Part shown: piece after piece, positions 8,278 to 16,441 of the stretch
Layout: each line of letters begins with the position of its first letter
Numbering within the stretch: the first letter of the stretch is position 1
Assembly (NCBI GenBank): GCA_964242305.1
Contig: CAXTBB010000018.1
Span: 8,854-72,853, forward strand
Origin: DATLGB01 sp964242305
Lineage (GTDB): Bacteria; Actinomycetota; Thermoleophilia; Solirubrobacterales; Solirubrobacteraceae
Reading direction: 5' to 3'
DNA length: 64,000 bases
The notes under the pieces: model-generated
What the model saw: only the letters and a program-made list of their open reading frames with translations
Told to the model about the DNA's origin: nothing
Databases searched by the model: none
Program-made: the position numbers and the translations under genes

Positions 8278-9163
8278 CGGCGGCGCGCAGGACGGCCTCG
8301 AATCCATCGAGGTCGCCGGGCGCGACGATCGGGACGAGCAGGGGGGTGACGCCGTCCGCGGCCATCTGCGCGAGCTTCGCGTGCGGTTCGCCGAGGATGC
8401 CCATGTCGTCCACGAACGCCTGTGGCAGGCCGTCGGCCATTGCCTGCAGCTCCCCCTGGGGGACGACGTCCGGCCAGCCCATCGCGGCGATCGCGTTCGC
8501 GTAGACCGGGACCCGTAGGTAGGAGGCGACCTCGCGGCGGAACCGTCGCTCGGCGTCGGCGAGGTCGCCGCCGGTGGCGATCCGGACCGGCAGGACCGCG
8601 CCGTCCGGCTCGCCGGCGACCTCGGCCGCGAGCGCACTGCGCGGGGCCAGGTTGAGGATCAGCCCGTCGGCGCGGTCGCGCGTGAAGGAGCGCAGCCTGG
8701 GCCCGAGCGCCCCGACGTAGCGCTGCGGCGGTTGTGCCGGCGGCGCCTCGAGCCGGAACCCGGTGGTGGTCCGCTCGCCGGCGAGCGCGAGGTCGAGGAA
8801 GTCGAACAGCGCGCGCGTGTGCGTGAGCGCGCGCTCGACGACGCCCGGCTGCCCGTGCCAGCCCCCGATGACCGGCGCGGTGGAGATGCCGAAGCCGACG
8901 ATGCTCCGCCCGGGGGCGAGGTGCGCGAGCGTGCTCATGCTCATGGCGTGCAGCGCCGGGGTGCGCGTGGACACGGGCACGATGGCGGTGCCGATCGTGA
9001 CGCGCTCGGTGGTCGCCGCGATCGCGCACGCAAGGGCGTACGCGTCGTAGGTGGCGAACTCCGACACCCACACGCTGTCGTAGCCGAGCGCCTCGGCGAG
9101 CTGCGCCAGGCGGTGGGCGTCGGCGGCTCCGCAGCCGCGGTGGGGAAGGCAGACGCCGGTCAC
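8270..9163 (-). CDS. LLM-class F420-dependent oxidoreductase
   Basis: A bacterial luciferase-like monooxygenase fold protein of 297 residues. The start was set at the GTG giving VTGVCLP, because the first beta strand of this family starts there; longer in-frame extensions run into the divergent HAD gene. Family features include ALGYDSVWVSEF near residue 27, the GTAIVPVSTRTP strand, and the GRSIVGFGIS segment. These enzymes use coenzyme F420 or FMN to oxidise or reduce small alcohols, aldehydes or acyl-CoA-linked groups; the substrate cannot be read from sequence. It stands alone, convergent with the racemase. Confidence 0.83.
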   Translation of the reverse strand: MTGVCLPHRGCGAADAHRLAQLAEALGYDSVWVSEFATYDAYALACAIAATTERVTIGTAIVPVSTRTPALHAMSMSTLAHLAPGRSIVGFGISTAPVIGGWHGQPGVVERALTHTRALFDFLDLALAGERTTTGFRLEAPPAQPPQRYVGALGPRLRSFTRDRADGLILNLAPRSALAAEVAGEPDGAVLPVRIATGGDLADAERRFRREVASYLRVPVYANAIAAMGWPDVVPQGELQAMADGLPQAFVDDMGILGEPHAKLAQMAADGVTPLLVPIVAPGDLDGFEAVLRAAVT

Positions 9164-9260
9164 GCGGCGGATCCTCGCGGGCGCGCCGGGCTTGGAGAAC
9201 GTGACAACGCGACCGGCCTTGTCGAACCCTCCAGCCACGCGCGGCGGGCATGCTGCGGGC

Positions 9261-9938
9261 ATGAACCACACGGCGCCCGTCGAGGCGGTCATGTTCGACA
9301 TGGACGGCACCCTCGTGAACTCCCGCTCCGCGCTGGAGCGGTCCTATCACGACGCGTCGACGGAGATCCTCGGCGAGCCGCGACCGACCGACCCGGAGGA
9401 GATGGAGGAGATCCTCAAGCTCCGCGGCTCGGAGGCCTTCCCGCGGATCGTCGGCGACGATCCCGAGACGCTGGCCCGATTCCGCACCGTCTTCCAGGCC
9501 GCCTACGCCACCCACAGCGCGGAGGCGGAGGGGTTCCCCGGGCTGGTCGACGGACTCGAGCGGCTCACCGCCCTCGGCGTCCGGCTCGGAATCGCCACCT
9601 CCAAGGCCCGCGCGCGCCTGGACCTCGACCTCGAGCGCCTCGGCATCGTCGACTTCTTCGCGTTCACGGTGTCCGGCGACGAGGTCCCCAGCGGCAAGCC
9701 GGCGCCCGACCCGATCTATGCCGTCGCGGCCGGGCTCGACGTCGCCATCGAGAACGGCCTCTATGTCGGCGACGGCGAGAACGACATCATCGCCGCTCAC
9801 GCCGCGGGCATGCGCGCGGTCGGCGTTGCCTTCGGCTTCCACCCGGACGCGTGCCGTGCCGAGAACCCGGAGTACTTCGTCGACTCCTACGCCGAGCTCG
9901 CCGACGTCGTGGCGTCGTTGCGCGGCGCCCCGGCTTAG
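9261..9938 (+). CDS. HAD-family phosphatase (phosphoglycolate phosphatase-like)
   Basis: A 225-residue HAD hydrolase, subfamily IA. Motif I is MFDMDGTLVNS (nucleophile Asp13), motif II the Thr of GIATSK, motif III the Lys in SGKPAPDP, and motif IV VGDGENDI. A helical cap lies between motifs I and II. Expected to hydrolyse a small phosphate ester such as phosphoglycolate or a sugar phosphate. The ATG at 9261 was preferred over an earlier in-frame start because motif I should lie near the N-terminus. Its stop overlaps the stop of the convergent crotonase gene by 4 bp. Confidence 0.87.
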   Translation: MNHTAPVEAVMFDMDGTLVNSRSALERSYHDASTEILGEPRPTDPEEMEEILKLRGSEAFPRIVGDDPETLARFRTVFQAAYATHSAEAEGFPGLVDGLERLTALGVRLGIATSKARARLDLDLERLGIVDFFAFTVSGDEVPSGKPAPDPIYAVAAGLDVAIENGLYVGDGENDIIAAHAAGMRAVGVAFGFHPDACRAENPEYFVDSYAELADVVASLRGAPA

Positions 9939-10702
9939 GCGCCTGTCCAGACCGGGGTGCGCTTCTCGACGAAGGCCAGCGCCCCTTCCTTCGCGTCCCG
10001 GGACTCGGCGATGCGCGCGTTGATCGGCGCCTGGCGCTCCCACGCCTCCGCCTCGGGCACGTCGGCGGAGAGCGCGAGCACCTCCTTGGCGGCCGCGACG
10101 CCGAGCGGGCCGTTGGCTGCGATCTGCTCGGCCATGTCCAGCGCACCGGCGAGCGCCTCGCCCGGCTCGGCCAGGCGGTTGACGATGCCGAGCTCAGCGG
10201 CGCGGGGCGCGCCGATGGGGTCGCCGAGGATGCCGAGCTCCATGGCCACGTTGTACGGGATGCGCCGCGAGAGGCGGATGAGGCCGCCGCCCGCCGCCAG
10301 CAGGCTGCGCTTGACCTCCGGCAGCCCGAAGACGGCGTCGCGCGCCGCGACGATCAGGTCGCAGGCGAGCGCGACCTCGAACCCGCCGGCAAGCGCGTAG
10401 CCCTCGACGGCGGCGACCAGCGGCTTGCGCGGCGGCGCCTGCGCGAACCCGGCCAGCCCACGGCCCTCGACGACGGGGACCTCACCGTGACCGAACGCCT
10501 TGAGGTCCATCCCCGAGGAGAAGGTTCCGCCGGCGCCGGTGAGCACGGCGACGCTCAGCTCGGGTGTGCCGTCGAGCTCGTCCAGGGCGGCGGCGATCAG
10601 CTCGGAGACGCGACGATCGAGCGCGTTGCGCACGTGCGGGCGGTTGATCGTGAGCAGCAGGACGCCACCGTGGCGTTCGACCAGCAGGGGCGCTTCGTTC
10701 AT
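9935..10702 (-). CDS. Enoyl-CoA hydratase (crotonase family)
   Basis: A 255-residue crotonase. The oxyanion-hole segments (TFSSGMDLKAF and AGGFEVALACD) and both catalytic Glu positions (GGFE, FGLPE) are present, so a true hydratase activity is plausible. The ATG starts MNEAPLLVERHG, a normal family N-terminus. It is divergent from the PPDK-like gene across a 123-bp, very GC-rich interval that must hold both promoters. Confidence 0.9.
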   Translation of the reverse strand: MNEAPLLVERHGGVLLLTINRPHVRNALDRRVSELIAAALDELDGTPELSVAVLTGAGGTFSSGMDLKAFGHGEVPVVEGRGLAGFAQAPPRKPLVAAVEGYALAGGFEVALACDLIVAARDAVFGLPEVKRSLLAAGGGLIRLSRRIPYNVAMELGILGDPIGAPRAAELGIVNRLAEPGEALAGALDMAEQIAANGPLGVAAAKEVLALSADVPEAEAWERQAPINARIAESRDAKEGALAFVEKRTPVWTGA

Positions 10703-10825
10703 GACCCGAACGTACGGGTCGTCGGGCCACCCCGGTTGCCGTGCGCGCCAGCCGATTGTGGGAACGACCAACGGCCTGCGGGCCGCGCGGCGCGCGCCGC
10801 GCGCGTTCGCGACAGATTGCCCAGG

Positions 10826-12685
10826 ATGCAGTACGTCCACCGCTTCGACGAGACCCCTGACAACGTCTCCCTGCTCGGTGGGAAGGGCGCGAGCCTCGCG
10901 CGCATGCGCGCACTCAACCTCCCGATCCCTCCCGGGTTCACCATCACGACAGCGGGCTGGCGGGCGTGGCGTGACGGCGGCGACGCCGTGCTCGAGCAGA
11001 TCCGCGGCGAGGTGGCCGAGGCGATGGCCCACCTCGAGGCCGAGCTCGGCCGGCGCTTCGGCGATCCCGGCAACCCGCTGCTGATCTCCGTCCGCTCCGG
11101 TGCGCCGCGCTCGATGCCGGGGATGATGGACACGATCCTCAACCTCGGGCTGACCGACGCGACGGTCGCCGGCCTCGGGGCGCAGACCTCCGCGCCGTTC
11201 GCCGCCAGCCTCTACGCCCGGCTGCTGGCCATGTACGGGCGCATCGTGCGCGACGTCCCCGGCGACGCGGTGAGCGCCCTCGAGCGCCGCGGCGACGCCG
11301 CCGCGGTCGAGGAGCTCAAGGCCGTGATCGCGCGCGCCTCCGGCCGGGCGATGCCGCAGGACGCCGACGAGCAGCTCACCGAGGCGATTCAGGCCGTGTG
11401 GCGCTCGTGGGACAGCAAGCGCGCCAAGCGCTACCGCCGCTACGCCGGCATCCCCGACGACCTCGGCACCGCCGTGACCGTGCAGGCGATGGTCTTCGGC
11501 AACCGCGACCAGGAGTCGGGGACGGGCGTCGTCTTCACGCGCGACCCCGCCACCGGCTCGCCCGGCACGTACGGGGACTTCCTCGTCTGCGCCCAGGGGG
11601 AGGACGTGGTGGCCGGCGGCCGCAACACCGAGCCGCTGTCGGCCATGCGCTACGCGCTGCCCAAGGCGTTCGAGGCGCTCGAAGCGGCGCTGCCGCTGAT
11701 CGAGGCCGAGTACCGCGACATGACCGACGTCGAGTTCACGGTCGAGACCGAGCGGCTGTGGATCCTGCAGGCGCGGCCGGGTCAGCGCAGCGGCCCCGCC
11801 GCGGTGCGCATCGCCGTGGACATGGTCGACGAGGGCTTCATCGAGGTCGACGAGGCGCTCACCCGTATCCCGATCGCAGCCATCGAGCAGCTGCAGGCGC
11901 CGGTGTTCGCGACGCGCGAGGACCTCGACGTCCTCGGCCGCGGCACGCCCGCCTCGCCCGGCGCGGCGGTCGGCGTCGCCGTCTTCGACTCCGAGCGCGC
12001 GCAGGAGCTCTCCGCCGACGGCGCAACCTCCGTGATCCTGCTCCGGCCCGAGACCTCCCCCGAGGACATCGGCGGCATGATCGCCGCCGCCGGCATCGTC
12101 ACCGCCGTCGGCGGTCGCACGTCCCACGCGGCGGTTGTCGCCCGCGGCATCGGACGCCCGGCCGTGTGCGGCGTCGAGGGCCTGCGCATCGACCCGGCGA
12201 CGCGGACGGCGGTCGCCCCGGACGGGCGCGCGCTGAGCGAGGGCGACCTCGTCGCCATCGACGGCAACGACGGCCTGCTCGTCCTCGGTGCGGTCAAGCT
12301 CGTCCCCGCGCAGCCCGGCCCCAACCTGGCCCGGCTGCTGGCCTGGTGCGACGAGCGGTCCAAGCTCCCGGTCGTCACCGCCGTGCCCGACGGGTACGGC
12401 GTCGTGCGCTCGCCCGAGGAGGCCGTGGCGTGCGGCGGTGCGCCCGTCGTCATCGAGGTGGAGTGGGAGGGGGCGTCGTCCTCCGTGCTGCTCGACAGGA
12501 CCGTGGCCGCTGCGCGCGAGGCGGGCTGCGACGCGCTCGCCCTGCGCATCCCCGACACGCTCGCCGGCGCGGACATGGCGCCGCCCGATGCGCCGTGGAC
12601 GCACCTGGTCGTCAGCGCGGGCAAGGAGTGGTGCGCGCGCCTCCTGGCCGCGCGCATCGCGCTGTCCCCGGCCGCCACCGTCTAG
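10826..12685 (+). CDS. PPDK-like protein lacking the PEP-binding barrel
   Basis: 619 residues, against about 880 for pyruvate,phosphate dikinase. The N-terminal ATP-grasp part is intact (LLGGKGASLARM, VRSGAPRSMPGMMDT, SGTGVVFTRDP) and the swivelling phosphohistidine domain carries His434 in GGRTSHAAVVARG. After residue 520 only about 100 residues remain, with none of the motifs of the C-terminal TIM barrel that binds pyruvate/PEP. It could autophosphorylate from ATP and Pi and then hand the phosphate to a separate partner, or act on another acceptor. No frameshift is visible: the frame closes cleanly next to the convergent kinase stop. Confidence 0.85.
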   Translation: MQYVHRFDETPDNVSLLGGKGASLARMRALNLPIPPGFTITTAGWRAWRDGGDAVLEQIRGEVAEAMAHLEAELGRRFGDPGNPLLISVRSGAPRSMPGMMDTILNLGLTDATVAGLGAQTSAPFAASLYARLLAMYGRIVRDVPGDAVSALERRGDAAAVEELKAVIARASGRAMPQDADEQLTEAIQAVWRSWDSKRAKRYRRYAGIPDDLGTAVTVQAMVFGNRDQESGTGVVFTRDPATGSPGTYGDFLVCAQGEDVVAGGRNTEPLSAMRYALPKAFEALEAALPLIEAEYRDMTDVEFTVETERLWILQARPGQRSGPAAVRIAVDMVDEGFIEVDEALTRIPIAAIEQLQAPVFATREDLDVLGRGTPASPGAAVGVAVFDSERAQELSADGATSVILLRPETSPEDIGGMIAAAGIVTAVGGRTSHAAVVARGIGRPAVCGVEGLRIDPATRTAVAPDGRALSEGDLVAIDGNDGLLVLGAVKLVPAQPGPNLARLLAWCDERSKLPVVTAVPDGYGVVRSPEEAVACGGAPVVIEVEWEGASSSVLLDRTVAAAREAGCDALALRIPDTLAGADMAPPDAPWTHLVVSAGKEWCARLLAARIALSPAATV

Positions 12686-12686
12686 G

Positions 12687-13697
12687 TCACAGCGCCATGA
12701 AGCCGGCGGCCTCGCGCAGCAGCGCCGGGACGTCGTGCTCGAGCCGCTGCGCGTAGGGCGTGCTCAACCGCCCGTCGAGGTACTGCGCGTAGGCGCCCTC
12801 GACGATCATGGCCAGCTTGAAGAAGGCCAGCGCGCAGTACCAGTCGAGGTGCTCGACCGAGCGCCCGGAGCGCAGCGCGTAGCGCTCGGCCAGCTCCGCC
12901 CGGGTCGGCGTCCCGGGCACCCGGCTCACGCCCTGGACCCGCGGCATCGCCGGGCTCGCCTCGGACCGCTCGCCCCAGAAGGCGAGGAAGAGCCCGAGGT
13001 CGAGCAGCGGGTCGCCGATCGTCGCCATCTCCCAGTCGACGATGGCGGCGACGCGGATCGGCGCCGCCGGCGTGAGCAGGCAGTTGTCCAGGTGGAAGTC
13101 GCCGTGCAGGATCCCCGGCTCGAAGCTCGGCGGGCGCCCGGCCTCGAGGGCGTCGGTCAGCTCGTCGAGCCGAGGGAGAGCGCGTGTCTGGTAGCGGTCG
13201 AGCTGCTTGCGCCAGCGCGGCACCTGGCGCTCGAGGAAGCCGTCGGGCTTGCCGAAGCCGTCGAGCCCCGCCTCCCGGTAGGGGACGCTGTGCAGGTCGG
13301 CGAGCGCGTCGATCACGGCCGCGCCGATCTGCCGCGCCGCCTCGGTCGGCTCCGGGTAGCCGGCGGGCAGCGTGTCGGTGAGCGCGACGCCGTCGATGTG
13401 CTCCATCAGCAGCGCCGGCGTCTGGGGGACGCCCTCGGCGACCAGCACCCCGAGCGTCTTCGGGCTTGGCACCGGCTGATCCGAGAGCGCCGCCATGATC
13501 TGGTGCTCGCGCTCCATCGCGTGGGCGCCCGGGGCGAGGCTCGCCGAGGGTGGGCGGCGCAGGATCCAACGGCCCTGCGCGCTCGTCACCGCCACCGTCT
13601 CGTTGGAGTTCCCGCCGCTCAGCGGAGTCAGGGCGAACGGGCCGGGGACACCGAGCGTCTCGGTCAGCCAGCGCTTGAGCACGTCGTCGTCGGCCAT
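12687..13697 (-). CDS. Phosphotransferase of the APH / ACAD10-kinase type
   Basis: 336 residues of the aminoglycoside-phosphotransferase fold. The Brenner-type catalytic loop HGDFHLDN and the metal-binding IVDWEMATIGDPLLDLG are intact, with a glycine-rich loop (LSGGNSNET) near the N-terminus. The ATG giving MADDDVLKRW was chosen as the normal family start. Bacterial members next to acyl-CoA dehydrogenases resemble the kinase domains of animal ACAD10/ACAD11, which phosphorylate 4-hydroxyacyl-CoAs. Here it is divergent from exactly such a dehydrogenase gene (13783), across an 85-bp region containing a dyad. Antibiotic resistance is unlikely. Confidence 0.86.
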   Translation of the reverse strand: MADDDVLKRWLTETLGVPGPFALTPLSGGNSNETVAVTSAQGRWILRRPPSASLAPGAHAMEREHQIMAALSDQPVPSPKTLGVLVAEGVPQTPALLMEHIDGVALTDTLPAGYPEPTEAARQIGAAVIDALADLHSVPYREAGLDGFGKPDGFLERQVPRWRKQLDRYQTRALPRLDELTDALEAGRPPSFEPGILHGDFHLDNCLLTPAAPIRVAAIVDWEMATIGDPLLDLGLFLAFWGERSEASPAMPRVQGVSRVPGTPTRAELAERYALRSGRSVEHLDWYCALAFFKLAMIVEGAYAQYLDGRLSTPYAQRLEHDVPALLREAAGFMAL

Positions 13698-13700
13698 CGC

Positions 13701-13726
13701 GGGGACATCATGTTGGAGATGTCTCC
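13701..13726. promoter_or_regulatory. Inverted repeat in divergent kinase/ACAD promoter region
   Basis: GGGGACATC (13701-13709) and GATGTCTCC (13718-13726) form a 9-bp dyad with one mismatch and an 8-base spacer, centred 14-17 bases upstream of the kinase start and about 70 bases from the dehydrogenase start. This is a reasonable operator for a dimeric repressor controlling both genes; the regulator is not identified. Confidence 0.4.
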
Positions 13727-13782
13727 ACGCCGCCCGCGCGCCGGGTCGGGCGCGCTGTGTGCTTCTCCATAGGTTGCGTCCC

Positions 13783-15066
13783 ATGGCCTGGGATTTCTCG
13801 ACTGAACCGGAGTTTCAAGAGAAGCTGGACTGGATGCGCGAGTTCGTGCGCGAGGAGGTCTACCCCCTTGAGGTCCTGGACTTCGACTGGCACCAGTTCC
13901 GCGAGATCATCCGGCCCCTGCAGGAGCAGGTCAAGGCGCAGGGCCTGTGGGCGGCGTACCTCGACCCAGAGCTCGGCGGCCAGGGCTACGGCCAGGTCAA
14001 GCTCGGCCTCATGCACGAGATCCTCGGCGCCTCCGAGCTGGCGCCGGCCGTCTTCGGCAACCAGGCGCCCGACTCCGGCAACGCGGAGCTGATCGCCATC
14101 GCGGGTACGCAGGAGCAGAAGGATCGCTGGATGCGGCCCGTCCTCGACGGCGAGGTCTACAGCGCCTTCTCGATGACCGAGTCGGGCACGGGATCGGACC
14201 CCAAGCAGTTCACGACCACCGCGGTCCGCGACGGGGACGAGTGGGTCGTCAACGGGACGAAGTTCCTGGTCGGCAACGCCGAGCGCTCCGCGTTCCACAT
14301 CGTCATGTGCCGCACCGACACGTCGCCGGGCGCCGACCCGTACAAGACGATGTCGATGATCATCGTCCCCACGGACACGCCGGGGATCGAGATGCGCACC
14401 CTCGGCCTCATGCACGACACGCTCGGGGACGGCAAGCTGCACTCCCATTCCGAGGTGCACTACCGCGACGTGCGCGTCCCCGCCGAGAACCTGCTCGGCG
14501 AGGAGGGCTCAGCCTTCGTCATGGCCCAGAAGCGCCTCGGCCCGGGCCGCATCCACCACTGCATGCGCTGGATGGGCGTCTGCCGGCGCGCGTTCGACGC
14601 GATGTGCGAGCGCGCCGTCTCCAAGTCCGTGCACGGCTCGCTGCTGAGCGAGAAGCAGATGGTCCAGGACTGGATCGCCACCAGCGCCGCCACGATGGCC
14701 TCCACCCGCCTGCTCACCCTGCACGCCGCGTGGAAGATCGACACCGAGGGCGCCTTCGCGGCCCGCACCGAGATCGCGATGATCAAGTACCACGGCGCGA
14801 CCGTGATGCACGACGTGCTCGACCGCGCGATCCAGATCCACGGCGCGCTCGGCTTCACCGACGACCTGCCGCTGTCGGAGATGTACAAGTGGTCGCGAGC
14901 CGCGCGCCTGTACGACGGCCCGGACGAAGTGCACAAGGTCACGGTCGCCAAGCGGATGCTGCGCAACTACGAGCCGCACGAGATCCCCTCCGACCACGTC
15001 CCGACCCGCCGGGAGGCGGCCATCGCCAAGTACGGGGACCTGCTCGACACGCTCGCGGTCGCGTGA
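13783..15066 (+). CDS. Acyl-CoA dehydrogenase (ACAD10/11-like)
   Basis: A 427-residue FAD-dependent acyl-CoA dehydrogenase. Visible family blocks are FSMTESGTGSDPK (flavin/substrate region, residues about 128-140), VVNGTKFLVGNA, LGPGRIHHCMRWMG, and the C-terminal IQIHGALGFTDDLPL with YDGPDEVHK. The RIHHCMRW block is typical of the ACAD10/11 and long-chain branch. It introduces the 2,3 double bond into acyl-CoA, or in ACAD10/11-like enzymes takes part in removal of phosphate from 4-phosphoacyl-CoA. Its stop overlaps the start of the HAD gene (GTGA); an SDR follows. ATG at 13783 gives the usual MAWDFSTEPEF. Confidence 0.92.
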   Translation: MAWDFSTEPEFQEKLDWMREFVREEVYPLEVLDFDWHQFREIIRPLQEQVKAQGLWAAYLDPELGGQGYGQVKLGLMHEILGASELAPAVFGNQAPDSGNAELIAIAGTQEQKDRWMRPVLDGEVYSAFSMTESGTGSDPKQFTTTAVRDGDEWVVNGTKFLVGNAERSAFHIVMCRTDTSPGADPYKTMSMIIVPTDTPGIEMRTLGLMHDTLGDGKLHSHSEVHYRDVRVPAENLLGEEGSAFVMAQKRLGPGRIHHCMRWMGVCRRAFDAMCERAVSKSVHGSLLSEKQMVQDWIATSAATMASTRLLTLHAAWKIDTEGAFAARTEIAMIKYHGATVMHDVLDRAIQIHGALGFTDDLPLSEMYKWSRAARLYDGPDEVHKVTVAKRMLRNYEPHEIPSDHVPTRREAAIAKYGDLLDTLAVA

Positions 15067-15683
15067 GCCGCCGCTTCGACGCGCTGTTCGTCGACTTCGG
15101 CGGTGTGCTGACCTCGAACGTGTTCGACGCGTTCGGCGACGCCTGCGAGGCAGCCGGCCTGCCGCGCGACGCCTTCGCCCGCCTGCTGCGCACCGATCCG
15201 GCCGCCGCTCGGCTGCTCCGCGACGTCGAGACGGGGCACCTGTCCGAAGCCGACTTCGAGCGCCGCTTCGCGCCGATGCTGGCCGCCGGCACGGGCATCA
15301 CGATCGAGCCCGCTGGGCTGATCCCGCGGCTGACCGCGACCCTGCGCGCCGACGAGCCGATGCTCGACGTCCTCGAGCGCATCCACGACACCGGCGTGAC
15401 GACCGCGGTCGTCTCAAACTCGTTCGGCCACGGCGCCTACGACGGCTTCGACCTCGACCGGCGCGCGGACCACGTCGTCCTGTCGGGAGCGGTCGGTGTT
15501 CGCAAGCCGTCGCGCCGCATCTACGCGCTGGCCGCCGAGCTCGCCGGCGTCGACCCGGCCCGCTGCGTCTTCGTGGACGACCTCGAGCAGAACGTCACCG
15601 GAGCCGAGCGTGTCGGGATGACCGGCGTGCACCACACCGACGCCGCCGTGACCGTCCCGAAACTCGAGGAGCTGTTCGCATGA
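15063..15683 (+). CDS. HAD hydrolase of the epoxide-hydrolase-N / ACAD10 type
   Basis: 206 residues. Motif I reads FVDFGGVLTSNVF, in which the second Asp of the usual DxD is replaced by Gly, as in the HAD domains of soluble epoxide hydrolase and ACAD10. Motif II is the Ser of VVSNSF, motif III the Lys of RKPSRRIY, and motif IV FVDDLEQNV. The GTG start overlaps the dehydrogenase stop, and its stop overlaps the SDR ATG, so the three are made together. The role may be removal of a phosphate or a repair function in hydroxy-acid breakdown. Confidence 0.85.
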   Translation: MSRRFDALFVDFGGVLTSNVFDAFGDACEAAGLPRDAFARLLRTDPAAARLLRDVETGHLSEADFERRFAPMLAAGTGITIEPAGLIPRLTATLRADEPMLDVLERIHDTGVTTAVVSNSFGHGAYDGFDLDRRADHVVLSGAVGVRKPSRRIYALAAELAGVDPARCVFVDDLEQNVTGAERVGMTGVHHTDAAVTVPKLEELFA

Positions 15684-16441
15684 GCGACCGACGCGCCCTC
15701 GTCACCGGCGCCAGCCGCGGCATCGGCCGCGGCATTGCCGTCGCCCTCGCCGACGCCGGGCACAGCGTCGCCCTCGCCGCCCGCGACGAGGCCGGCCTGC
15801 GGGAGACGGCCGCCGCCGCCGGCGACGGCCCGGTCCTGCCGTCCGACCTCAGCGACCTGGACGCGTGCGCGGCGCTCCCGGCCCGGGCCGCCGAGGCGCT
15901 CGGCGGCCCGGTCGAGATCCTGGTGCACGTCGCCGGCATCGCCCGCAACGGCGCCGTCGGCGGCCTCACCCTGGCCGACTGGGACGAGTCCATGCGCGTG
16001 AACGTGACGTCGTTGTTCGTGATGGCCGGTGACGTCCTGCCGGCGATGAAAGCGGCCGGCTGGGGCCGCATCGTCTCCATCGGCTCGCTCTACTCGCGCT
16101 TCGGCGTGTCGCACACCGCCGCCTACACGACCTCCAAGCACGCGGTCCTCGGCCTCACCCGCGTCCTCTCCGCCGAGGGCGTCAAGCACGGCGTCACCGC
16201 CAACTGCCTCCTCCCCGGCTGGGTCGACACCGAGATGGTGCGCGGCGAGGCCCAGAAGGTCTCCGACGCCCGCGGCACCCCGCCCGACGAGGTCATCAGG
16301 AAGTTCCTGCGCAACCAGCCGCTCGGGCGGATGGTGTCCACCGCCGAGGTCGGCGCGCTGGCCAGGTTCCTCTGCTCCGACGACGCCGCGCCGATCACCG
16401 GCCAGGCCGTGAACATCGACGGCGGGTCCTTCCAGGGCTAG
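15680..16441 (+). CDS. SDR-family NAD(P)-dependent oxidoreductase
   Basis: 253 residues of the classical short-chain dehydrogenase type. The nucleotide motif TGASRGIG is at residues 9-16, NAG is replaced by VAG (HVAGIA), and the catalytic Ser (IGSLYS), Tyr and Lys (YTTSK) are all in place. The C-terminus PITGQAVNIDGG is typical of 3-oxoacyl reductases and 3-hydroxyacyl-CoA dehydrogenases. It is translationally coupled to the ACAD/HAD genes and probably supplies a 3-hydroxyacyl or hydroxy-acid oxidation step. Its stop overlaps the convergent alcohol dehydrogenase by 4 bp. Confidence 0.9.
   Translation: MSDRRALVTGASRGIGRGIAVALADAGHSVALAARDEAGLRETAAAAGDGPVLPSDLSDLDACAALPARAAEALGGPVEILVHVAGIARNGAVGGLTLADWDESMRVNVTSLFVMAGDVLPAMKAAGWGRIVSIGSLYSRFGVSHTAAYTTSKHAVLGLTRVLSAEGVKHGVTANCLLPGWVDTEMVRGEAQKVSDARGTPPDEVIRKFLRNQPLGRMVSTAEVGALARFLCSDDAAPITGQAVNIDGGSFQG

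Noticed and set aside
7878..10043. 721-codon minus-strand frame
   Set aside because: It mixes antisense of the racemase, LLM and HAD genes; no motif and implausible composition.
12687..13697. Aminoglycoside resistance gene
   Set aside because: The fold is shared, but the context (divergent acyl-CoA dehydrogenase) and similarity to ACAD10/11-type kinases point to metabolism.
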